A stretch of 25,606 bases of DNA from CAG-877 sp045125935. GTDB taxonomy: Bacteria; Bacillota_I; Bacilli_A; RF39; UBA660. Location: NCBI GenBank assembly GCA_045125935.1, contig JBGVNW010000011.1:1-25606 (forward strand), in the 5' to 3' direction. A model generated the notes under the pieces. It saw nothing but the letters and a program-made list of their open reading frames with translations. It ran no database searches and had not been told where the DNA came from. This document shows, one piece after another, positions 14,857 through 23,794 of the stretch. The position numbers and the translations under genes are program-made. Positions within the stretch are counted from its first letter, which is position 1. Every line of letters starts with the position of its first letter.

Positions 14857-16883
14857 AAAACTTAAACACGATCTACGATATTTTGAAAAAGGATGCTGAC
14901 CTCGTTAATGCAGAGGGAGAGCTGTTGAAAAACGTTATTTACGAAAAGGCAATGAAAATGGATGCTAGCCTTTTACGATTACTTTATTCAGAACCAGTTA
15001 CTAAAGAAATGTTTTTTACAGATGTTGAAGGAGTAGTTGTATTTGATAAAGTTAAATTTGGTTGGTTGTTAGATAGCAAAGATTTTCTTCCAGACAGCTA
15101 CACTATGTTTAAAAATAAAATCATGTTGGTTGATAAAAATAATGAGTCAATCAACAAGAGTTCAGATGTTGTAATCTCTTTTCCTTACAAAGAATGTGTT
15201 CTTGAAGGTGGACAAACAAGAGAAGATGAAAAAAGAGATGAAATTTACTACAATGAAATCTTAGGAAAAGATTCGATTGATACGCTTCTTGCACCAAAGG
15301 CATTAGTTAATGCCATGCGTTATTCTGCAGATGGTGGAGAACAAGCAATAGAATTTACAAGTGATGATAATCTTGTTATTAAAGGAAATAATCTGCTTGC
15401 AATCAGTAGCGTTAAAGAAAGATATAAGGGATTGATAAAAATGATTTATATTGATATCCCATATAATACAGGAAGTGATTCTTTCCGCTATAATGACAAT
15501 TTTAATCATTCTACGTGGCTTGTATTTATGAAGAATCGTCTGGAAATTGCGAAGGAGCTTTTGAAGTCAGATGGTGTTATTTTTGTACAGAGCGATGATA
15601 ACGAACATGCTTATTTGAAGGTATTAATGGATGAAGTGTTCGGAAGAGATCGTTATATCAATACAATTACTGTTGAAGCAAAAGCATCTTCTGGTGCATC
15701 TGGGGGAGGAGAAGATAAACGTTTGAAGAAAAACGTTGAATTTATTCTTTGCTATGCTATGGAAGGATTTGAAAGATTTAATGAATGTTACAATGCAATT
15801 CCTCTTAAAGATTTCCTTCAAATGCAGAAATTACAAAAGAAAAACTTCCACTATACAAGCGTTTATGTAGATTTAGGTGAAAAAGAATACTTTACAACAA
15901 TTAAAGATGGTTCTGGACAAGATATTATTGTTTATAAACATACAGGATATCAGACAAAAAGCGTAAGTCGTTTGGCTGAAGAAGAAGGTATTGATGAAAT
16001 CGAAGTCTACAAAAAATATTATGATAGAGTTTGTACAACTGAAAATGCTCAAACATCTATCAGAACTAGAGTATTAGAAGCTACTGATCAAGAAGATACA
16101 ATGTATTCAATTGAATATTATCCAGTATCAGGAAGAAATAAAGGCCAATTAACAACAGTTCACTTTGTTGGTCCAAAGAAACGTCTTGTATCATGGTTTA
16201 AAAATGTTTGTGTACAGGAAGATGGGGAAATTTTCAAGAAAGAAAAAGTTGGTTCTCATTGGAATGGCATGAACTGGAACAACATTGCAAGAGAAGGTGG
16301 AGTAAAACTTGATAGTGGTAAGAAGCCAGAAGACTTATTGCGTAGAATTGTAGAAATTTCGACAGAAGAAAGTGATATAGTTATGGATTTCTTCGGCGGA
16401 TCTGGAACCACTGCAGCAGTAGCTCACAAATTAGGAAGAAAATATATTACTGTAGACCAGATGGACTATATAGAAGAATTAATTGTTACGAGACTTAGAA
16501 ATGTTATTGAAGGAGATTCGACAGGTATTTCAAAGTTTATTGATTGGAATGGCGGGGGCTCTTTTGTATATTGTGAACTTGCTGATAATAGCCAGAAGCT
16601 TGTTGATAAAATAAAAAACTGTGAAGAATCAGAACTTCAATCAATTTATACAGAATTACAGAATTCAGATTTTATCTCATATCGTGTAGATATCAATGAA
16701 TTGATTAATAGCGCTACACAATTTGAAGAATTAAGTGAGGACGATAAACGAAAATTATTGATTTCAATAATTGATAAGAATACACTTTATATCAATTATG
16801 CTGATATTAATGATTCAGATTATGGCATTGATGACAATACAAAAGCTTTTAATGATAGCTTTTACATGAAAGGAGAACAGTAA
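14853..16883 (+). CDS. mod: Type III restriction-modification system methyltransferase Mod
   Basis: This 676-aa beta-class N6-adenine methyltransferase is the expected length for a type III Mod. Motif IV is D201-I-P-Y204 followed by NTG, a variant of DPPYNTG. The AdoMet motif FFGGSGTT is at 513-520. The target-recognition domain lies between them (about 245-480), the order typical of the beta class. Mod subunits form dimers that methylate one strand of an asymmetric site and give Res its specificity. The gene overlaps the regulator by 4 bp and the res start codon by one base (TAATG), indicating tight coupling. It resembles the leftward paralogue at 12410-14317 at both ends but not in the recognition domain. 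The isoleucine in place of the first proline of DPPY is unusual, but the rest of the motif is conserved. Confidence 0.92.
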   Translation: MKNLNTIYDILKKDADLVNAEGELLKNVIYEKAMKMDASLLRLLYSEPVTKEMFFTDVEGVVVFDKVKFGWLLDSKDFLPDSYTMFKNKIMLVDKNNESINKSSDVVISFPYKECVLEGGQTREDEKRDEIYYNEILGKDSIDTLLAPKALVNAMRYSADGGEQAIEFTSDDNLVIKGNNLLAISSVKERYKGLIKMIYIDIPYNTGSDSFRYNDNFNHSTWLVFMKNRLEIAKELLKSDGVIFVQSDDNEHAYLKVLMDEVFGRDRYINTITVEAKASSGASGGGEDKRLKKNVEFILCYAMEGFERFNECYNAIPLKDFLQMQKLQKKNFHYTSVYVDLGEKEYFTTIKDGSGQDIIVYKHTGYQTKSVSRLAEEEGIDEIEVYKKYYDRVCTTENAQTSIRTRVLEATDQEDTMYSIEYYPVSGRNKGQLTTVHFVGPKKRLVSWFKNVCVQEDGEIFKKEKVGSHWNGMNWNNIAREGGVKLDSGKKPEDLLRRIVEISTEESDIVMDFFGGSGTTAAVAHKLGRKYITVDQMDYIEELIVTRLRNVIEGDSTGISKFIDWNGGGSFVYCELADNSQKLVDKIKNCEESELQSIYTELQNSDFISYRVDINELINSATQFEELSEDDKRKLLISIIDKNTLYINYADINDSDYGIDDNTKAFNDSFYMKGEQ

Positions 16884-19528
16884 TGGCAAGAAAGGCTAAG
16901 AAAAAAGATGCCTTAGTCATAAATGAAGCTGAATTCTTATATTGGAAAATAAAAAATCTGGCAGATGGGCTATCCTTGATGGGATTAGGTTATCCCGATG
17001 TGCCATTATATATAAAGAATAACTTATCCGAAAAATTTGAGATAAGAAAATACCAAGAAGAAGCTTTCCAATATAGCATTAACTATATTGAGAATATGGC
17101 TAAAGACAAACAAGTACATATGCTTTACCATATGGCAACAGGTTCTGGAAAAACTTATATCATGGCTGGAATGATTTTATATTATTACAAACATGGATAT
17201 AGAAACTTCTTATTCTTTGTTAATCAGGGAAATATTGTTGAAAAAACCAAAGAAAACTTCACTAACAAGAATTTTGCAAAGTATTTATTTGCAGATAAGA
17301 TTGTAATTGATGGAGAAAATATTGAGGTAAAGATTGTTGAGAATTTTCAGGATTATGATCCAGATGCTATTAATATTAAATTCACAACAGTACAACAATT
17401 ACACGAAGATTTAAACAAAACTAAGGAAAACTGTACAACATTACAAGATTATGAAGATATTAGAACAGTATTAATTGCAGATGAGGCACACCACCTTAAT
17501 GCAGATACTAAAAAAGACAAAGCAGAAAAGAAACATGAAGAATCATGGGAAAGTTCTGTTAATAATGTCTTTAGAGCCAACAGATATAATGTAATGATTG
17601 AGTTTACAGCAACCTGTGATTTGAAAAATGAAAACATTTATAACAAATACAGAGATAAGATTGTCTACAACTATCCATTGTTAAAATATAGAGAAGATGG
17701 TTATACAAAGGAATTCCTTAATTTACAGTCTACATTCACGCCTTTGGAAAGAACCATTCAAGCAATGCTTCTTAGTCAGTACAGATTAAAATTGTTTGAA
17801 AAGCATGGATTGATTGTAAAACCAACCATTCTGCTCAAATCAAAAACTATTGCAGAGAATCAAGAGTTCTATGAAATGTTTGTTGATTACATAGCTAATG
17901 ATTTTAGTGTTGCTGATATTGATAAGATTCGTAAAAATGCAACAGGTATTGTTGAAAGAATGTTTGAGTTCTTTAAAGAAAGAGAACTTTCTGATCAAGA
18001 TCTTGTCGCAGAATTAAAACAAAATTTCTCAGAAGAGCATTTAATTATTATGGATAGTGGTGACAAAAATGTTGCTGAGAAACAAAAGAAAGTAAACGAT
18101 TTGGAAAACAGAAGCAATCCATATCGTATGATTTTTACTGTAGATATGCTTTCCGAAGGATGGGACGTATTAAACCTTTTCGATATTGTTCGTTTATATG
18201 ACACTCGTCAAGGTGGTAGCACTATTTCAAAAACAACAATTCAAGAAGCTCAGCTCATTGGTCGTGGTGTTAGATATTGTCCTTTCAAAATTGAAGATTC
18301 ACAAGAAGCTTATAAGAGAAAATATGACAATGACCCTGAAAATGAAATGAGAGTATGCGAAACCCTTTATTATCATAGTAAACAGGACAGCCGTTATATT
18401 GAAGAACTCCGTCAAGCTTTGAAAGAAATTGGATTTGATCCTAAAGAAGTAGTTCATTTTACATATGCAGTAAAAGATAGCTTCAAGAAGACAAAGACTT
18501 TCAAAAATGGAAAACTCTTTGTTAATAAGCAAATAAAAATTGGAAGAGAGTCTATTACAGAGATTCCAAATAACTTTATGCATTTCCAAACAGAAGTAGA
18601 TATTTCTTCTCGTGCTAGAGAAGTTGGACTTGCTGATGATAAGACAAGATCAGATTCTAAAGATGTGTTCAAAGTAGAAACATCCATTAAGGTTGCTGAA
18701 TATGCAAAAACAAATTATCCAGTAGTATATAAAGCATTAAGACAATATCCAGTTTTTAAATTTAATAGATTGGCTGGCTATTATCCTAATCTTACAAGCG
18801 TTAAGGAATTTATTACTTCTGAGAAATATGCAGGACAATTCCAACTCTACATGGTTACCGATGAACAACCAACAAATCTTGACTACTATGAAGCATTCCT
18901 ATATTTCTTTGGCAAGCTATCTGATAAGATTTTAGGAATCAAAGAGAGATTTGTGGGTTCAGAAGAATTTACAGATGTAGAACTTTGCAAATATGTAAAA
19001 GACACAGAGCGTAAAAAAATGAATCCTGACAAACTTGGAGAAGGTGTTTCTCAAAATGCTGTTCCAGAAGATACAGGATATAAGATGGATTTATCGTTGT
19101 ATGACTGGTATGTTTATAATGACAACTATGGTACAACAGAAGAAAAGAAATTCGTAAAATTCTTCTCTACTAAGGTTGAAGCATTACAAAAAGAATATGA
19201 TGAAGTATACCTTATCAGAAACGAAAGAAATCTTCACATATATGCATTTGAGGATGGTAGAAGATTTGAGCCAGACTATATCTTATTATTAAAGAACAAG
19301 TCTTCAAATAAGATTGAGCAACAACAAATCTTTGTCGAACCAAAAGGAAATCATTTGTTAGATGAAGACAAGTGGAAAGAAAAATTCTTATTAGAGCTTG
19401 AACAAAGAGCAGAAGCTGTTTGCTACAATAATGATGTAGATGAGTTTAAAGTTATTGGTTTGCCATTCTACAACAAAGATAATAAAGAATCAGAGTTTAA
19501 TGATGCCATTGATAAATTAATTAAGTAA
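16883..19528 (+). CDS. res: Type III restriction enzyme Res subunit
   Basis: This 881-aa superfamily 2 helicase-nuclease has a Walker A ATGSGKT at 85-91, DEAH at 200-203, a TAT motif in FTATC at about 246-250 and motif VI QLIGRGVRY at 457-465. The C-terminal endonuclease domain shows a PD-ExK pattern: D798 in FEPDY and E819-P-K821 in FVEPKG. Res with a Mod dimer hydrolyses ATP, moves along DNA and cuts when two unmethylated head-to-head sites meet. All active-site residues are present and the length is near that of other clostridial Res proteins. It starts in overlap with the mod stop and is followed after 27 bp by the GmrSD-like gene. Confidence 0.94.
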   Translation: MARKAKKKDALVINEAEFLYWKIKNLADGLSLMGLGYPDVPLYIKNNLSEKFEIRKYQEEAFQYSINYIENMAKDKQVHMLYHMATGSGKTYIMAGMILYYYKHGYRNFLFFVNQGNIVEKTKENFTNKNFAKYLFADKIVIDGENIEVKIVENFQDYDPDAINIKFTTVQQLHEDLNKTKENCTTLQDYEDIRTVLIADEAHHLNADTKKDKAEKKHEESWESSVNNVFRANRYNVMIEFTATCDLKNENIYNKYRDKIVYNYPLLKYREDGYTKEFLNLQSTFTPLERTIQAMLLSQYRLKLFEKHGLIVKPTILLKSKTIAENQEFYEMFVDYIANDFSVADIDKIRKNATGIVERMFEFFKERELSDQDLVAELKQNFSEEHLIIMDSGDKNVAEKQKKVNDLENRSNPYRMIFTVDMLSEGWDVLNLFDIVRLYDTRQGGSTISKTTIQEAQLIGRGVRYCPFKIEDSQEAYKRKYDNDPENEMRVCETLYYHSKQDSRYIEELRQALKEIGFDPKEVVHFTYAVKDSFKKTKTFKNGKLFVNKQIKIGRESITEIPNNFMHFQTEVDISSRAREVGLADDKTRSDSKDVFKVETSIKVAEYAKTNYPVVYKALRQYPVFKFNRLAGYYPNLTSVKEFITSEKYAGQFQLYMVTDEQPTNLDYYEAFLYFFGKLSDKILGIKERFVGSEEFTDVELCKYVKDTERKKMNPDKLGEGVSQNAVPEDTGYKMDLSLYDWYVYNDNYGTTEEKKFVKFFSTKVEALQKEYDEVYLIRNERNLHIYAFEDGRRFEPDYILLLKNKSSNKIEQQQIFVEPKGNHLLDEDKWKEKFLLELEQRAEAVCYNNDVDEFKVIGLPFYNKDNKESEFNDAIDKLIK

Positions 19529-19555
19529 TGGTTCGTAAGGAGGGCAATAAAACTC

Positions 19556-21331
19556 ATGCAAACAAATGATAGACAAATTACAGAATTAATGAAAGCTGTG
19601 CATGACGGAAAAGCCCAGCTACCTGACTTTCAGAGAGGTTGGGTTTGGGATGACAATAGAATTAAAGCTTTGATTGCCAGTATTACAAATAATTATCCAG
19701 TTGGAGCTGCCATGTTCTTAGAATATGGTAACGACAATATCCGCTTTAAATATAGAGTGATTGAGGGATCTCCTTCTTCTGGTGTTAAGCCAGAAGAATT
19801 GATCCTTGATGGACAGCAAAGACTTACATCTATTTACTCTTCCCTTTATAGCGATAAACCTGTAAACACAAGAACAGACAAGGGTAAAGAAATTAAGCGA
19901 TATTATTATATTGATATCGAAAAAGCTTTAGATCCGTCAGTTGATAGAGTAGAAGCAATCATTTCTGTTCCTGAAACAAGAATTGTTACATCAAATTTTG
20001 GTAGAACAGTTGAGTTAGATCTTTCCACTCAGGATAAAGAATTTGAGAATAAGATGTTTCCTTTAAACATCATTCTGGATAATTTAAAAGCACAGTATTG
20101 GCAAAATGCGTATTATGCTTACTACAAATATGATCCAACTATTATCCAGAGATTCATTGAATTCAATAGCAAACTCGTAATGCAAACAATGCAATATAAG
20201 ATGCCAGTTATTCTCTTAGGAAAAGAAACTCCAAAAGAAGCGGTATGCCAGGTATTTGAAAATGTTAATACAGGTGGTGTTTCCCTTACAGTATTTGAAC
20301 TTGTAACAGCTATCTTTGCTATGGATGATTTTGAACTTAGAAAAGATTGGGAAACACGTTATGAAAAATACTTTAATGGCGATATTTTAAAAGTTGTTAC
20401 AGCTACAGATTTCTTGGCTTCATGTACTTTAGTTGTATCTTATAAAAAAGGTGGAACTGTAAGTTGTAAGAAAAAAGACGTATTAAATCTTTCTCTTGAT
20501 GATTACAAGAAATATGCCGATGATTTATCAAAAGGTTTTGTAGAAGCAGAAAAAATCCTACAGGAAGAAAGAATCTTTGTAAGTAGAGATCTTCCATATT
20601 CTACACAGCTTATTCCAATGGCGGCACTTTGTACATTGCTTGCTGATGGAAATAAAATAAAAATTACAAACATCAAAGATAAGATTAAACAATGGTACTG
20701 GTGTGGAGTGTTCGGAGAGTTGTACGGAAGTGCAAACGAAACTAGATATGTTAATGACGTTGTAGGTGTTATGGAATGGATTACTGATTCCACAAAGATT
20801 CCTAAAACAGTTCAAGAAGCATACTTCAATCCAACAAGACTTCTCACACTTCAATCAAGACAGAGTGCTGCATACAAAGGTATTATGGCATTAATCTTAA
20901 AAGACCATTGTAAAGACTTCATTAGTGGTAGGGAAATGGATTTCACAGTTTATAAAGCTGAATACATTGACATACATCATGTATTTCCTAAAGATTACTG
21001 TGAAAAACAGGGATATACTAAAGCTAAATGGAACTCTGTAGTAAATAAAACACCAATTACATATTCAACTAACAGAGAAATTGGTGGTGTGGCTCCAAGC
21101 AAATATCTTGCCAAGATTGAAGCAAAAGGGCAGGTTACAACTCCTGTTTTAAATGGATATCTTGAATCACATTGGCTTGATGTTGATTGTTGTAGAAATG
21201 ATGATTTCAACAAACATATCATCTTAAGAGCCAAGAAACTTCTTGATGCTATTGAGCTGGCAATGGGTAAAACTATTTCTGGTAGAGATAGTGAAGAAGT
21301 TGTTAATGGTTTCGGAGAAAAACTTATATAA
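19556..21331 (+). CDS. GmrSD-type DUF262/HNH restriction protein
   Basis: This 591-aa protein has an N-terminal DUF262 (GmrS-like) domain with FQRGWVW at 25-31 and LDGQQRLTS at 84-92. A helical middle follows, then a C-terminal HNH-type nuclease region with H474-H475 in IHHVFP, N497 and N506. These are the two halves found fused in single-chain GmrSD enzymes, type IV restriction systems that cleave DNA with modified (for example glucosylated) cytosines. Here it is the last gene of the type III operon, 27 bp after res, with AAGGAGGG about 13 nt before the ATG. Joint expression would let the locus attack both unmethylated and hypermodified invaders. The precise modified base recognised cannot be read from sequence. 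Confidence 0.85.
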   Translation: MQTNDRQITELMKAVHDGKAQLPDFQRGWVWDDNRIKALIASITNNYPVGAAMFLEYGNDNIRFKYRVIEGSPSSGVKPEELILDGQQRLTSIYSSLYSDKPVNTRTDKGKEIKRYYYIDIEKALDPSVDRVEAIISVPETRIVTSNFGRTVELDLSTQDKEFENKMFPLNIILDNLKAQYWQNAYYAYYKYDPTIIQRFIEFNSKLVMQTMQYKMPVILLGKETPKEAVCQVFENVNTGGVSLTVFELVTAIFAMDDFELRKDWETRYEKYFNGDILKVVTATDFLASCTLVVSYKKGGTVSCKKKDVLNLSLDDYKKYADDLSKGFVEAEKILQEERIFVSRDLPYSTQLIPMAALCTLLADGNKIKITNIKDKIKQWYWCGVFGELYGSANETRYVNDVVGVMEWITDSTKIPKTVQEAYFNPTRLLTLQSRQSAAYKGIMALILKDHCKDFISGREMDFTVYKAEYIDIHHVFPKDYCEKQGYTKAKWNSVVNKTPITYSTNREIGGVAPSKYLAKIEAKGQVTTPVLNGYLESHWLDVDCCRNDDFNKHIILRAKKLLDAIELAMGKTISGRDSEEVVNGFGEKLI

Positions 21332-21336
21332 TATTT

Positions 21337-21364
21337 AAAGGCTGGGAAGTAATTCTCAGCCTTT
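21337..21364 (+). terminator. Terminator between convergent operons
   Basis: A 12-bp stem (21337-21348 with 21353-21364) carries a GTAA tetraloop and one G-U pair as plus-strand RNA, directly after the GmrSD-like gene. Few Ts follow on the plus strand. On the minus strand TAAATATT follows, so it may serve the leftward gene ending at 21371 too. Confidence 0.7.
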
Positions 21365-21370
21365 GTTAGT

Positions 21371-21871
21371 TTATCTTGGTGAAAATCCACCACCTTGGAA
21401 AGGATGGTTTATTAACCATTTTTGTTTTGCTTGTTCAGGAGTGAGCTTTTTGCCTTTTTTTGATTTTTTAACTTTTGAAGTTGTTTTTTTAGGAGTAAAA
21501 TCAAAAGCCTTTTCCTTAATTTCTTTTATTTTGAATGAAAAGAAATAGTAGTTATTTGAATCTGTATAGAAGTAGAAGCGTTCACCTGATGGTGATGTGC
21601 TATGTTTTCCTGTCTTTACACGAAAAACCACATTGAATTTTCGATTAGAAGCAGGAGTGAAAGAAAATACTTTTTTAGGAGAGGAAAAGTTATATCTTTT
21701 ACGAATATAAGAATCATGAACGCCAATGCGATAGCTAATAGACATACCATCAGATTCAAATGAACGTTTATATGCAAAGAATCCATTTTCTTCAACAAAG
21801 TTCTCTAAGTTAATACCATCTATTTGATAAGTTGTAAGATTTATATCTTTTGTGAATTTCTCTGTTGCCAT
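21371..21871 (-). CDS. Hypothetical protein, 166 aa
   Basis: I do not recognise this protein. It has a beta-rich N-terminal two thirds with many aromatic residues (RFYFYTDSNNYYFFSFKIKE) and a lysine-rich stretch (TSKVKKSKKGKKLT) before a short glycine-rich end. It has no signal peptide or membrane span. The ATG follows TGGAG with 8-nt spacing. It is the last of four leftward genes (23674 to 21371) separated by 15-40 bp. The basic tail suggests nucleic-acid contact, but this is only a guess from composition. Confidence 0.65.
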   Translation of the reverse strand: MATEKFTKDINLTTYQIDGINLENFVEENGFFAYKRSFESDGMSISYRIGVHDSYIRKRYNFSSPKKVFSFTPASNRKFNVVFRVKTGKHSTSPSGERFYFYTDSNNYYFFSFKIKEIKEKAFDFTPKKTTSKVKKSKKGKKLTPEQAKQKWLINHPFQGGGFSPR

Positions 21872-21886
21872 ATTGCTTCTCCAGAA

Positions 21887-22288
21887 CTATCTATTCTGCA
21901 ATCTCATATTTGCCATTTCAAGACTTTGACGAGCTGCTTCAAGTTCCATAGATTTTAAGTTATCTTTTACAGAAGAAAGTTCATCATCGATTTCACCATA
22001 AATGTCTTCAATATCATCTAAACGAGAAGAAAGACCTCTTAAAGCAAGTACCATTTCAACAAGAAGCTCTTTTTCACTCATTGCCATTAAAGCCTCTTTT
22101 TCGGCTTTTCTACGGGCTTTTTCTTTGGCAATACGTTCTGCCTCTTCACGTTCTTTCGCTTCTTTAGCAGCCTGTTTACGTCTTCTTTCTGCCTCTGCTC
22201 GCTGTCTTTCTAATTTTTCCTTTTCTTCTTTTTTACGTTCTGCTGTATCCTTTATATCATTAACAAGATTTTTTGCTTTTTCTAACAT
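21887..22288 (-). CDS. Coiled-coil protein of unknown function, 133 aa
   Basis: The N-terminal half (about 8-68) is an almost uninterrupted charged helix rich in Lys, Glu, Arg and Ala, strongly predicted as a single helix or coiled coil. A second heptad-like helix spans about 72-130 (LRGLSSRLDDIEDIYGEIDDEL). The start ATG follows AAAGGAG. It lies 15 bp upstream of the 166-aa gene and is probably co-transcribed. No family is recognised; such proteins often serve as oligomeric scaffolds, but the sequence alone does not show it. Confidence 0.65.
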   Translation of the reverse strand: MLEKAKNLVNDIKDTAERKKEEKEKLERQRAEAERRRKQAAKEAKEREEAERIAKEKARRKAEKEALMAMSEKELLVEMVLALRGLSSRLDDIEDIYGEIDDELSSVKDNLKSMELEAARQSLEMANMRLQNR

Positions 22289-22326
22289 ATCTTTAATCTC
22301 CTTTGTGCTTTTATTAAATTAGAATA

Positions 22327-22704
22327 TTAATCGATTTTATAGAAATAAGGTCCACACCAACCGTTTTCATGTGTGGAAACATAAGTCCATTTCCAGTCTT
22401 TATCTACAATAAATAGTTCTGGAACATCTTCGATTTCTTCCCAGTTTTTATATTCATCAAGAAGGTCTGTTGTTCTTTCATCTACTTCATCATCCCAAAT
22501 CTGAATCATGATAGCATTTTCTTTATTAATGTTTTCATATGCCTTTCTAGCCATATCTCCAGTTAAAACATTTTCTTTAGGAATCAATTCATAGCTAAAT
22601 ATATGCCATAGATATTGCTCAACAAAACAATCATTATATTGCTTATCCGTCAGGTTTGGGATAAATGTGTTTAGCCATTTCTTTTCAAATTCAATTCTAT
22701 TCAT
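22327..22704 (-). CDS. Small acidic protein, possibly DUF4275
   Basis: This 125-aa acidic protein is rich in tryptophan and aromatic residues (EKKWLNTF, YLWHIFSYEL, WKWTYVSTHENGWCGPYFYK). The pattern resembles DUF4275 proteins, some of which act as immunity-like partners, but I hold this match loosely. The start at 22704 is chosen because GGGAG stands 8 nt before it; an in-frame ATG at 22719 has no such site. It lies 26 bp after the gene that ends at 22730 and 38 bp before the coiled-coil gene. Confidence 0.6.
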   Translation of the reverse strand: MNRIEFEKKWLNTFIPNLTDKQYNDCFVEQYLWHIFSYELIPKENVLTGDMARKAYENINKENAIMIQIWDDEVDERTTDLLDEYKNWEEIEDVPELFIVDKDWKWTYVSTHENGWCGPYFYKID

Positions 22705-22729
22705 TATATTTACTCCCATAATTTCTGAT

Positions 22730-23674
22730 TTACTTGATTTTCAGTTTCTTTTTAGCTGTAAGGAATGTTCTATAAACATCTAAAGTAGAAGCTAAAGAAT
22801 ATTTCTTACAAATATCAACAGTATCAATTTCATTGAGCACATTAATATCAATTGTCTTTTCTACAAATAAAGAGGCTACTTCACTATAGAATTCTTGTAG
22901 ATCAACTGTAACAGGCCCTTTCTTTTCTTTATCAAGCATATCAGAAAGGTGTAGCTTACAATGTTCTGAGTAAAGAGGATGTGCTTCAAATTCAGCAGCA
23001 TATTTATAGAAAGTACGTTTACTCATATTATCAAGTTCTTTACAAGCAGTTTCTGCTGTAATGTTTGCAATTTGCCATTCAAAGTAATAATAAATAAAGC
23101 CTTTTACTTCTGTTTCTATTCCTGAGCCTATGATAGAAGAGTATAAGTTTTCTAAGAAACCTATCAAATTATCATATTCCATGGTTGCCAGGAATGTTTG
23201 CTTGGCTAATGTTTCCATATCTTCTTTGCTATCTGATATATATTTAGGTGCAAGCAGAGTAGAAGTAGTGTTGTCCAAGAAGATAGGTTTCTTATTTGTA
23301 TATTTCTTTATAAGACATAATCTACGAATGAACTTTTCAATAGAACTATCTGCTAAAGTATCCAGATCTTTGATATAGATGTCAAAGAGTTCATTTTGAT
23401 ACTGATTAATACTCTTACACATTTCATCAATCAAAGTATCTTCTGTATTATCAGCAATATTAGTTTTACCAAGGTTTCTCCATAAAATGATGTAGTAATT
23501 ATCATTCGCTGCAGTTACAGGAGGAGTAATGCCTTCTTTTATACAATAGTCTTTTATTTCTTTTCTATAGTTTTCAATTACAATCTTAGATTTTTCCTGA
23601 ATAGACAATCCTTCATTCTTATTGTAATCAGCATCTACTAAATAATATTTTGGTGTAAAATCTGCGAAAAACAT
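22730..23674 (-). CDS. Hypothetical protein with an internal helix-turn-helix-like segment
   Basis: This 314-aa soluble protein belongs to no family I can name. Residues about 203-231 (ITAETACKELDNMSKRTFYKY) look like the resolvase/Hin-type helix-turn-helix in which a short helix is followed by an S-x-R-T-F-Y recognition helix, so DNA binding is plausible. The start at 23674 has AAAAGGAG about 8 nt upstream; the frame runs open to 23764, but no other start there has a ribosome site. It is the first gene of the leftward set and faces the two palindromic operators at 23716 and 23795, so it may regulate its own promoter and that of the opposite pair. Confidence 0.65.
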   Translation of the reverse strand: MFFADFTPKYYLVDADYNKNEGLSIQEKSKIVIENYRKEIKDYCIKEGITPPVTAANDNYYIILWRNLGKTNIADNTEDTLIDEMCKSINQYQNELFDIYIKDLDTLADSSIEKFIRRLCLIKKYTNKKPIFLDNTTSTLLAPKYISDSKEDMETLAKQTFLATMEYDNLIGFLENLYSSIIGSGIETEVKGFIYYYFEWQIANITAETACKELDNMSKRTFYKYAAEFEAHPLYSEHCKLHLSDMLDKEKKGPVTVDLQEFYSEVASLFVEKTIDINVLNEIDTVDICKKYSLASTLDVYRTFLTAKKKLKIK

Positions 23675-23715
23675 AGTGATTTCTCCTTTTCTGATTCTAG
23701 AATAACACACAAAAC

Positions 23716-23740
23716 GTTTACTTTCAATAAAAATGTAAAC
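23716..23740. promoter_or_regulatory. Palindromic operator 1 (GTTTAC-N13-GTAAAC)
   Basis: The inverted half-sites GTTTAC and GTAAAC are separated by 13 bases. The identical arrangement recurs at 23795-23819. The upstream bases AAAC are also shared, making AAACGTTTAC at each left half-site. It lies close to the start of the leftward gene at 23674. Confidence 0.6.
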
Positions 23741-23747
23741 AAAGTTA

Positions 23748-23776
23748 TTGACAACATAACACATGTGTGCTATTTT
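23748..23776 (+). promoter_or_regulatory. Rightward promoter with a central ACACATGTGT palindrome
   Basis: A perfect TTGACA -35 (23748-23753) is followed after 17 bp by TATTTT (23771-23776). The spacer contains the 10-bp palindrome ACACATGTGT (23759-23768), close to the midpoint between the two 25-bp operators. It probably drives the genes at 23860 and 24426. A leftward promoter overlapping it is likely, with TTGTCA on the minus strand. Confidence 0.55.
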
Positions 23777-23794
23777 AAAATCATAGAAACAAAC

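Noticed and set aside
12410..16883. Phase-variable inversion between the two mod genes
   Set aside because: The copies are related as proteins, but their DNA is diverged throughout (roughly 70-75% in the best parts I compared). There is no long identical inverted repeat to recombine, so I do not claim an invertible switch.
14853..16883. Phase variation of mod by a simple repeat tract
   Set aside because: I saw no long homopolymer or tandem short repeat within either mod gene or its promoter.
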